In this document: positions 53,767-60,892 of the stretch, piece after piece | How the letters are laid out: every line of letters starts with the position of its first letter | How positions within the stretch are numbered: position 1 is the stretch's first letter | From: CAIVVT01 sp963838205 | GTDB lineage: Bacteria; Acidobacteriota; Terriglobia; Bryobacterales; Bryobacteraceae | NCBI GenBank assembly: GCA_963838205.1 | Contig: CAWIQF010000024.1 | Span: forward strand, 21,146-85,145 | Direction of reading: 5' to 3' | Length of the DNA stretch: 64,000 nucleotides | Notes under the pieces: generated by a model | Seen by the model: the letters and a program-made list of their open reading frames with translations, nothing else | The model's database searches: none | Told to the model about the DNA's origin: nothing | Made by a program: the position numbers and the translations under genes

Positions 53767-54125
53767 GAGGATTCTCCCGGACTCGACTTACTCGAACGAC
53801 CTTTCACCGAGATACTATCGCTCTCCGACGCCCGGCGCTTCGTTCCGCCGCGCGCAAACGGCTGTGCGCTGCAACTCAGGCCGCGGACTGGATCGCCGCC
53901 GGCCGACGTGTCCCTTGTGGCCGGTCACCTCCGAAAAGAGAATATTCTCGGCCTGTTCTGAGGGATATAAGAAACGCGCGACATGGATGCGTCTCCACGC
54001 GGGAGTAAATCAGCGGCCAAGGAGAAGCATTCGAGTGCTCCTGCCGGACCCGTCGCGTTACCGGATGCGTTGGGGGCCGCAGAATTCGCATTACGACAAC
54101 CGCTTCGCCTGGAGAGAGTGCCCCG
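53767..54125. other. Intergenic region without a recognised gene
   Basis: These 359 bp lie between the divergent glycosidase-like gene and the glycosyltransferase. I see neither a clear promoter pair nor a repeat. GGAGAG just before 54126 serves as the glycosyltransferase ribosome-binding site. Confidence 0.5.
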
Positions 54126-55133
54126 ATGCATGCCGTGATCTGCTACAAGAACTTCGCCGCGAACCGCAATATCAGCCATATCGGATTGGGTGTGGCCGCC
54201 CTGAACAACAGCAAATGTCTCAGCCGTGAGGGGATCACGACCGACGTCTGGCCCACGCTCGACGCCGCCGATCTGAAGCGCCAGTTGAAGCTTAATGCCG
54301 GCGTCTCGCACGTCGTGATTTCAGCGCCGTGGATTCCGGCCGTCGAACTCATGAAGCTGACCACGGAGTTCCCGCGCGTCCAGTTCGCCATGAACTGCCA
54401 CAGCAACGTAGGGTTTCTGCAGGCCGACGCCAGCGGCGTGAAACTGGTCGGCGCGGCCATGGAGGTGCAGCGCGGCACGGCCAATTTCCTCGTCGCCGGC
54501 AACAGCCGCAAGTTCGTCGACTGGGCCAGCGAGACCTTCGGCTTCCCGCTCATCTACCTGCCGAACCTGTATTTTCTCGAGGGCGAGACCGAGCGGCTCA
54601 GGCCGCCGCTCCACGGCGATCTGCTCCGGGTCGGCGCGTTCGGGGCGACACGGCCGCTGAAAAATCTGATGTCGGCCGCTGGCGCGGCGCTGACCATTTC
54701 ACGACTGCTCGGTGTGGACCTTGAGCTGTGGATTAACAGCGGCCGCGACGAAGGCGGCGGCTGTATTCTGCGCGCCATCGACGAGTTGTACGCCATCACC
54801 CGCCACGCCACGATCGTGAAAGCGGGCTGGTCCAGTTGGCACGACCACCGCAAAACCGTGGCGCGAATGAACCTGCTGATCAACTGCAGCTACACCGAGA
54901 GTTTCAACATGGTGACCGCGGATGGCGTCGCCGAGGGCGTGCCATCGGTCGTCTCCGATGCCATCGGCTGGGCGCCGGCTTATTGGCGCGCGTCGGTCAA
55001 CGATGTGCTTGAAATCGCGCGCGTCGGACGCCATCTGTTGTTCGATCCTCGCGCGCCCCGCGACGGATATCGCGCGTTGCTGCGCCATAACTCCGAGGGC
55101 GTCCGGGCTTGGAAGGATTTTCTGGGAGTGTGA
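54126..55133 (+). CDS. Glycosyltransferase, GT-B fold (GT4-like)
   Basis: 335 residues. The N-terminal half is an unusual short Rossmann domain (LGVAALNNSKCLSREGITTD, VSHVVISAPWIPAVELMKLT). The C-terminal half looks like the nucleotide-sugar domain of GT4 enzymes: LRVGAFGATRPLKNLMSAAG, TIVKAGWSSWHDHRKTVARM and NCSYTESFNMVTADGVAEGV PSVVSD, where the ESFxxxxADGxAxG segment corresponds to the EX7E-type donor-binding motif. The acceptor is unknown. It stands alone; the gene on its left is transcribed away from it. Confidence 0.8.
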   Translation: MHAVICYKNFAANRNISHIGLGVAALNNSKCLSREGITTDVWPTLDAADLKRQLKLNAGVSHVVISAPWIPAVELMKLTTEFPRVQFAMNCHSNVGFLQADASGVKLVGAAMEVQRGTANFLVAGNSRKFVDWASETFGFPLIYLPNLYFLEGETERLRPPLHGDLLRVGAFGATRPLKNLMSAAGAALTISRLLGVDLELWINSGRDEGGGCILRAIDELYAITRHATIVKAGWSSWHDHRKTVARMNLLINCSYTESFNMVTADGVAEGVPSVVSDAIGWAPAYWRASVNDVLEIARVGRHLLFDPRAPRDGYRALLRHNSEGVRAWKDFLGV

Positions 55134-55393
55134 GCCGGTCCTGCGGGCGCAGTCAATCCAGGTAGTCTATGCGCGCGCCCCGGATGCTGTGCCGAACACA
55201 GAGGACACTTCCCGTCCACCGCATGTTTCTCTTCGCATTTCGCAATTTCCACGGCGGTCTGTCGTTTTAGCAATGACGCCGCGGGTCGGGGCACTGAGGT
55301 CGGATGATGCAGCTTCCTGGCGCGGGATTGACCGGAACTTGCCGGCGTCCTGTCTCCATGACTTGCCCAGACATTGAACTATGGGAAGGACGA

Positions 55394-55423
55394 ATAAACA
55401 AAAAGAGCCGGGCATCCGGCTCT
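55394..55423 (-). terminator. Intrinsic terminator of the small minus-strand unit
   Basis: Read on the minus strand, AGAGCCGG-ATGC-CCGGCTCT has an 8 bp perfect stem followed by TTTTTGTTTA, a textbook Rho-independent terminator. It lies 70 bp past the stop of the small gene at 55493. The rest of 55134-55492 holds no gene. Confidence 0.82.
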
Positions 55424-55492
55424 CTAGGTCACCACTGCATCTTTCCCTTTCAGCAACACTTCACGCGCTGCCGACGCGCCATTCTGCTCAGG

Positions 55493-55657
55493 TCAGTGCC
55501 GCACGGGATAGATCGGTTCCACTTCCAGAAACCGCTTCATCAGGTGCTCGACTGCTTGAAAAACGCGCAGCGTTCCGTGAGCCACCTTCAGATACCACTT
55601 CTCCCTATCCGCGAACGGCTCGGAGAAGCCGCCAATCGCGCTCATCTTGTGGGTCAT
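55493..55657 (-). CDS. Small protein of 54 residues, unknown function
   Basis: From ATG 55657 with AGGA nine bases upstream: MTHKMSAIGGFSEPFADREK, then WYLKVAHGTLRVFQAVEHLM and KRFLEVEPIYPVRH. It is amphipathic with a basic/aromatic central helix and no signal peptide or membrane segment. Too short to place in a family by eye. What supports it as a real gene is its setting: a good promoter (55781-55809) and a good intrinsic terminator (55394-55423) on the same strand frame it exactly. An in-frame Met at 55750 would extend it by 31 residues but has a poor ribosome-binding site. Confidence 0.55.
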   Translation of the reverse strand: MTHKMSAIGGFSEPFADREKWYLKVAHGTLRVFQAVEHLMKRFLEVEPIYPVRH

Positions 55658-55780
55658 CGCGCTTTTCCTTTCCACGTCTCCGTGCGATCGCGGATAACGT
55701 CCCAGTCTCAGAAAGGACTCAACGCGTCCCCTGATTCGGAACGCGCCCATCCCCCGACAGGAGGACTGCCACCCGACTCA

Positions 55781-55809
55781 ACTTTAAGCGGTTGTCGTCA
55801 AATTGTCAA
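55781..55809 (-). promoter_or_regulatory. Promoter of the small minus-strand unit, with TTGTCAAC direct repeats
   Basis: On the minus strand, TTGACA (55809-55804), a 17 nt spacer and TAAAGT (55786-55781). Two copies of TTGTCAAC on the plus strand (55803-55810 and 55814-55821) are 11 bp apart, one helical turn, and a related TGTAACAAC follows, so a repressor or activator may bind at the -35 region. Confidence 0.6.
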
Positions 55810-55916
55810 CGAGTTGTCAACAATATGTAACAACTTGTTCGCCTTCCATTCTGTCCACGGCAGTTTACGCCCCCCACCGCGCATCAACCGCCGCGCTACG
55901 ATGGAAATTCACGGTC

Positions 55917-56135
55917 ATGCCCAAGTCCAAGGCGCCTGCGCAAACTTTTGAAGAACCCAAGTATCTGGCTCGTCTGGTCGAACAGGCGGCCGACGTGCGC
56001 CTGCGGCTCGTTTCAGGCGAGGAGTTCACCGGCATTGTCGAATACTGGGACGTCGATTTCCTGCGGCTGACTCGCAAGGACGGCCCGAACCTGTTCATCT
56101 TCAAGCGCGACATCCGCTACATCGCCGAACTCTGA
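55917..56135 (+). CDS. Hfq-like Sm-fold RNA-binding protein
   Basis: 72 residues from ATG 55917 (MPKSKAPAQTFEEPKYLARL). The segment VRLRLVSGEEFTGIVEYWDV DFLRLTRKDGPNLFIFKRDI RYIAEL follows the Sm pattern: Sm1-like 'L.SGEEFTGIVEYWD', then a variable strand, then FIFKRDIRYI at the Sm2 position, where Hfq has YKHAIST. The canonical KHA of Hfq is replaced by KRD, so RNA-binding specificity may differ. Hfq hexamers pair small RNAs with mRNAs. The identification rests on the pattern only. The suhB-like gene starts 13 bp downstream, so the two probably share a transcript. Confidence 0.75.
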   Translation: MPKSKAPAQTFEEPKYLARLVEQAADVRLRLVSGEEFTGIVEYWDVDFLRLTRKDGPNLFIFKRDIRYIAEL

Positions 56136-56148
56136 GCATCTAAAACTC

Positions 56149-56967
56149 ATGGCCCAATTCCTGGAATCCGCCTGCGACATCGCCCGCGAAGCCGGCGCCC
56201 TTCTGGCCGGCTTCTACCATCGTGGCGTTCAGTATGAGCTGAAGGATAAGTACGACCTCGTCACCGAGGCCGATCGCGCCAGCGAAACGCTCGTTGTCGA
56301 GCGCCTCAGCGCGCTTTTCCCCACCCACTCGATTCTTGGTGAAGAAGGCGGCCAGCGCCAACACTCCTCCGAATATCAGTGGTACGTCAACCCGCTCGAC
56401 GGCACCACCAACTTCGCTCACGGCTATCCCATGTTCAATGTCACGCTGGCGCTTGAACGCGCCGGCGAGACGATCTGCGGCGTGATCTTCGATCCGCTGC
56501 GGCAGGAGCTGTTCTCGGCCGAACTCGGCGGCGGCGCCTTTCTCAACGGCCATCGGATCCACACCAGCCCCGTGGCGCAACTCGAGCGCGCACTGCTCTC
56601 CACCGGCTTCCCCTCGCGCAAGCGGCATGAGAGCGTCAACGTCCACTTCTTCTACCAGATCGCCATGGGCACCCACGGAGTGCGCCGCGGCGGCTCGGCT
56701 GCGATCGACCTGGCCTACGTTGCCTGCGGGCGGCTGGACGGATTCTGGGAATTCGGTTTGAACCCCTGGGACATGGCCGCCGGCCTGTTGCTGATTCGCG
56801 AAGCGGGCGGCAGTACCAGCGACATGAAAGGCGCCCCCGTCAGCCTGCGTGGACGCCACATCGCCGTCTCCAACGGACCGATCCACGCCGAGTTGATCGC
56901 CCTGTTCGCAGAAATATTTCAGGGCCGCCATCGCTATCCAATGCCCGAGATTCAACCTCCTGAGTAG
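56149..56967 (+). CDS. suhB: Inositol monophosphatase family protein (SuhB-like)
   Basis: 272 residues. The family motifs are LVTEADRASE, SILGEEGGQ, the metal-binding YVNPLDGTTNFAHGYP and GLNPWDMAAGLLLIREAGG. In nearly all IMPase proteins the second motif reads D-P-L-D-G-T. Here the first Asp, a metal ligand, is Asn (codon AAC), while the second Asp and the WD Asp are kept. Activity may be altered, or the role may be the RNA polymerase/NusG-interacting one known for E. coli SuhB. It follows the Hfq-like gene by 13 bp. Confidence 0.88.
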   Translation: MAQFLESACDIAREAGALLAGFYHRGVQYELKDKYDLVTEADRASETLVVERLSALFPTHSILGEEGGQRQHSSEYQWYVNPLDGTTNFAHGYPMFNVTLALERAGETICGVIFDPLRQELFSAELGGGAFLNGHRIHTSPVAQLERALLSTGFPSRKRHESVNVHFFYQIAMGTHGVRRGGSAAIDLAYVACGRLDGFWEFGLNPWDMAAGLLLIREAGGSTSDMKGAPVSLRGRHIAVSNGPIHAELIALFAEIFQGRHRYPMPEIQPPE

Positions 56968-57073
56968 GCCTTTTTCCTCGAAATTGCTGTAATATCGGAG
57001 TGTTCCCGCCATCACGAAGCCTGCTGTCCGCTTTACGGGCGCTCCGCCGAAGTGATACGCTAACAGATTGAAA

Positions 57074-58378
57074 ATGCGTACAGTAGACCTCATCCAGAGG
57101 AAGCGCAACGGGGAGGAACTGGCCCCCGAAGAGATTACCTGGCTGGTAGAAAGTTTCGCCGCGGGCGAAATTCCCGACTACCAGATGGCGGCATTTCTCA
57201 TGGCCGTGTATTTCCAGAGCATGAGCGACCGGGAATGCACCGTCATGACCGAGTCCTTCATCGCCTCCGGCGAGAAGATCGATCTGAGTTCGGTCCCCGG
57301 CCCCAAGGTCGACAAGCACTCCACCGGCGGTGTCGGCGATAAGACGAGCCTGATCGCGGCGCCGTTGGCCGCTGCTGCCGGCATCAAGGTGCCGATGATC
57401 TCCGGTCGCGCGCTCGGTCACACCGGCGGCACTTTGGACAAGCTCGAATCCGTGCCCGGCTTCCGCACCGATTTGAGCGTTGACGAGTTCCGCGAGCAGC
57501 TCGCCAAAATCGGCTTCGCCGTCATCGGGCAGGGCCCCACGGTCACGCCCGCCGACGGCAAGTTTTATGCGCTCCGCGACACCACCGCCACCATCGGATC
57601 GATCCCGCTGATCGCCGCCTCGATCATGGCTAAGAAACTCTCCATGACCCTCGACGGCCTGGTGCTCGATGTCAAGGTCGGTTCCGGCGCGTTCATGAAG
57701 CGTCAGGTAGATGCGCGCCGGCTGGCGCAGATGATGGTGACCATCGCCCGCCGCGCCGACCTTCGCGCGCAGGCTCTGGTGACTGACATGAATCAGCCTC
57801 TGGGCTACGCCATCGGCAACGCGCTCGAGATCATGGAAGTCTCGCAGACCCTGCAGAACGCCGGTCCCGCCGACCTCACCCGGATCTCGCTCGAACTCGC
57901 CGCCCGCATGATCTTCCTCGGTAAGCTCACCGCTACCCTCGACGAAGCGCGCGAGACCGCCCAGCGCCACCTCCTCGACGGCTCCGGCTACCGCAAGCTG
58001 AAGGAACTGATCGCCGCTCAAGGCGGCAATCCCGCCGTGCTCGACAAGTTCGAACTGCTGCCCAACGCCACCGGCGCGATGGAGATTCCGGCCCCCCGCG
58101 CGGGCTACGTCTCCGCCATCGATGCCGAGGAGATCGGTCTGGCTTCCACCGTCATCGGCGCTGGCCGCGACACCAAGGAGTCCGTCATCGACCCCGCGGT
58201 CGGCGTCATCCTCGAAGTCAAAGTCGGCCAGAAGGTGGAGGAAGGCAGCGTCCTCTGCCGCCTTTACTACACCCGCGAGGACAACCTCGAAGACGCTGCC
58301 GCGCGCGTCGAGGACGCCTTCCGCATCTCCGCTTCCGCGCCCGAAGGCCGCGAGCTGATTCTCGAAGTCGTCAGCTAA
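57074..58378 (+). CDS. deoA: Thymidine/pyrimidine-nucleoside phosphorylase
   Basis: 434 residues from ATG 57074; a TTG two codons earlier is less likely. The family blocks are DYQMAAFLMAVYFQSMSDRE, the phosphate-site KVDKHSTGGVGDKTSLIAAP, the signature SGRALGHTGGTLDKLESVPG and LDVKVGSGAFMKR. The C-terminal domain ends with KVGQKVEEGSVLCRLYYT. It splits thymidine, uridine or both to base plus (deoxy)ribose-1-phosphate. The choice between deoA (thymidine) and pdp (broad pyrimidine) cannot be settled by eye. It is first in a nucleoside-salvage series with the NupC transporter and purine nucleoside phosphorylase. Confidence 0.92.
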   Translation: MRTVDLIQRKRNGEELAPEEITWLVESFAAGEIPDYQMAAFLMAVYFQSMSDRECTVMTESFIASGEKIDLSSVPGPKVDKHSTGGVGDKTSLIAAPLAAAAGIKVPMISGRALGHTGGTLDKLESVPGFRTDLSVDEFREQLAKIGFAVIGQGPTVTPADGKFYALRDTTATIGSIPLIAASIMAKKLSMTLDGLVLDVKVGSGAFMKRQVDARRLAQMMVTIARRADLRAQALVTDMNQPLGYAIGNALEIMEVSQTLQNAGPADLTRISLELAARMIFLGKLTATLDEARETAQRHLLDGSGYRKLKELIAAQGGNPAVLDKFELLPNATGAMEIPAPRAGYVSAIDAEEIGLASTVIGAGRDTKESVIDPAVGVILEVKVGQKVEEGSVLCRLYYTREDNLEDAAARVEDAFRISASAPEGRELILEVVS

Positions 58379-58593
58379 AACCGGCACCTCAACCAGCCCG
58401 ATTCTCGCCGCCTGGGGTTGTCGTCCCTCCGCCGGAAATCGTGTCTCGCCCGTCGTTTCCATGCCCGAGTCGTTTCAGACTTTCGGACGCGCGCCAACGC
58501 CCGCTGCCCGGGATCAGCAATGTTTCGGCTGCGTGACCGCCGCTCTATTTGATAGCCTTTCTATTTCGATCCCTGCCTGCAGGAGGCTTCCCC

Positions 58594-59818
58594 ATGGCGC
58601 GCTTCACCGGCCTTCTCGGTCTCTGCGCGATCCTCGCTGCCTGCATTCTTTTCTCCCGTAATCGCAGGGCCATCCGTCCGCGCCTGTTTCTGTGGGGCCT
58701 CGGCCTGCAGTTTGCTTTCGCTTTTCTGGTCTTGAAAACCGATTTCGGCAAGCTCTTTCAGTTGGCCAGCACCGTGGTCAACGCGCTGCTGGACTATGCC
58801 GAGCAGGGCTCCGCTTTCGTCTTCGGGCCGCTGGGCCTGAAGAGCGGCCCGTTCGGCGTCGTCTTCGCCTTTCAGGTCCTGCCCATCGTCATCTTCATCG
58901 CCAGCATCTTTTCGATCCTTTACTATTTCGGTGTCATGCAGGTCGTCATCCGGGCCATGGCCTGGGTCATGTTTCGCGTCATGGGCGCCAGTGGGGCCGA
59001 GTTCGACCAACGTCGCTGCCAGCATCTTCATGGGCCAGACCGAAGCTCCGCTGACCATCCGCCCGTTCCTGGCCAATATGACCGAAAGCGAGCTCTTCAC
59101 CGTCATGACCTGCGGCATGGCGCACGTCTCCGGAGCCGTTATGGCGGCCTATGTGAAAATCGCCGGCGTCTCTATTGAACACCTCCTGACCGCAGTCATC
59201 ATGACCGCCCCCGCGACGTTGCTGCTCGCCAAGATCCTGGTCCCCGAGACCGGAATCCCCGAGACCGCCGGTACACTGAGAATTGAGGTCCCCAAGCCGG
59301 GCGTCAATCTCATCGACGCCGCCGCGCGCGGCGCCGGCGACGGCCTGCACCTGGCGCTGAACATCGCCGCCATGCTGATCGCCTTCATCGCCCTGATCGC
59401 TCTGGTGAACGGCTTTCTCGGCTGGGTCCACGGCGTGCCGCATCTCGCTTGGGTGCCGCCATCGTTGCAACAGATCTTCGGCATCGTGTTCGCACCCGTG
59501 GCCTGGCTGCTCGGCGTGAGTTGGAAGGATGCCGCGAGCGTCGGCGACATGCTCGGCACACGCATGGTGCTCAACGAATTCATCGCGTTCCTGCGCCTCG
59601 GTGAGTTGAAGAACACGTTGGACCATCGCAGCTTCGTCATCGCTACATTTGCTCTCTGCGGCTTCGCCAACTTCTCTTCCATCGCCATCCAAATCGGCGG
59701 CATCGGCGCACTCGCTCCATCGCGCAAATCCGACCTGGCGCGACTCGGCGTCCGGGCCATGCTCGCCGGCACTCTGGCCAACTTTATGTCTGCCTGCATT
59801 GCGGGGGTTTTATTATGA
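58594..59818 (+). pseudogene. nupC: NupC-type concentrative nucleoside transporter, interrupted by a +1 frameshift
   Basis: Begins at ATG 58594 after AGGAGG (58581-58586). The first frame holds N-terminal membrane helices (FTGLLGLCAILAACILFSRN, RLFLWGLGLQFAFAFLVLKT, FQVLPIVIFIASIFSILYYF) up to MGASGAE. The family continuation (STNVAASIFMGQTEAPLTIR, MTCGMAHVSGAVMAAYVKIA, CGFANFSSIAIQIGGIGALA) is in the next frame. Removing one T of the pair at 59002-59003 restores GASGAESTNVAASIF, the NupC consensus, and a protein of about 407 residues. The stop overlaps the punA start (ATGA), as expected for an intact operon. A sequencing error is quite possible. Confidence 0.82.
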
Positions 59819-60660
59819 CCAATGCTGTTTTGCCCGCCGTCCACGAGGCGGCCCAGTTTCTGCGCGAGCGCCGGTCCGACTGGCCCTCCACCGCCGTGAT
59901 CCTCGGCAGCGCCCAGAGCGCTTTTCTCTCCGCGCTCGAGATGAGCGAAACGATCCCCTATTCGGAGATTCCCGGCTGGCCAGTTACCTCCGTGCCAGGT
60001 CATTCCGGGCAGTTGATCGCCGGAACCATCGGCGGCCACGCCGAGCGCCTTGAACCGGGATTCCCGGTGACGGTTCTCTCCGGCCGCGTCCACCTCTATG
60101 AAGGCTGGTCGCCGCAGCAGGTCGTCTTCGGAGTCCGCGTGCTCGGCGCGCTGGGCCTGAAAACCCTCATTCTGACCAACGCCGCCGGTGCCATCAATCC
60201 GGCCTACCATCCCGGTCTGCTCGTCCTGATCAACGACCACATCAACCTGCAGGCAGCCAACCCCCTCGTTGGCCCCAATCTCGACGATCTCGGGCCGCGC
60301 TTCCCGGATATGACTCAGGCCTATCCGCGCGAACTGCGCTGGCTGGCGAAAGATCTCGCCGCCGAGTTGTGCGTTGAGATTCGCGAAGGCGTCTATGCCG
60401 GCCTTCTCGGTCCGAACTTCGAAACGCCCGCCGAAGTTCGTTATTTGCGGACCATCGGCGCCGACTTGGCCGGCATGAGCACCGTGGCCGAGACCATCGC
60501 CGCGCGACACATGGGCATCCAGGTGCTCGGTATCTCCACCGTTACCAATATGGCCGCCGGCATGCAGGCCGAACTGAGCCACGAGGAAGTGCTCGAGATC
60601 GGCCGTACTGCCTCCGAGGGCCTCATCCGGCTCTTAACTGCGCTGATTCCACGGCTCTGA
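59815..60660 (+). CDS. punA: Purine nucleoside phosphorylase (PNP-I, inosine/guanosine type)
   Basis: 281 residues, ATG overlapping the nupC stop. It phosphorolyses inosine and guanosine to base plus ribose-1-phosphate. The family blocks are VTSVPGHSGQLIAGTIGGHA, VTVLSGRVHLYEGWSPQQVV FGVRVLGALGLKTLILTNAAG, the GPNFETPAEVRYLRTIGADL AGMSTV block, which shapes the purine pocket, and GISTVTNMAAGM. The trimeric PNP length is standard. With deoA and nupC it forms a compact uptake-and-phosphorolysis set. Cytidine deaminase lies in the same window at 49 kb. Confidence 0.94.
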   Translation: MTNAVLPAVHEAAQFLRERRSDWPSTAVILGSAQSAFLSALEMSETIPYSEIPGWPVTSVPGHSGQLIAGTIGGHAERLEPGFPVTVLSGRVHLYEGWSPQQVVFGVRVLGALGLKTLILTNAAGAINPAYHPGLLVLINDHINLQAANPLVGPNLDDLGPRFPDMTQAYPRELRWLAKDLAAELCVEIREGVYAGLLGPNFETPAEVRYLRTIGADLAGMSTVAETIAARHMGIQVLGISTVTNMAAGMQAELSHEEVLEIGRTASEGLIRLLTALIPRL

Positions 60661-60892
60661 ACTCCGTTCGCCACAACTCGCGGCCGGCCCGCCCGGCGCC
60701 TGCCCTGCAACCGATGTCATCGGCTGGCACCCGGATGCCTGCGTGTCTCCCCGATCTGCCCTCCCGTCTGTTTCCGCCGCCGTCCCTGCGCCGCGTCCGG
60801 GCGGTTTCCACTTGAAAGCGACCGCTCGACTTCACTCGCGACCTCAGACGCCGGTTGATGGGCTTTGCCGACTCCGCTATACTCCGAGCGGA

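Noticed and set aside
58990..59010. Programmed ribosomal frameshift in nupC
   Set aside because: There is no slippery heptamer or downstream stimulatory structure at the site, and NupC proteins are not known to use recoding. A plain extra base is simpler.
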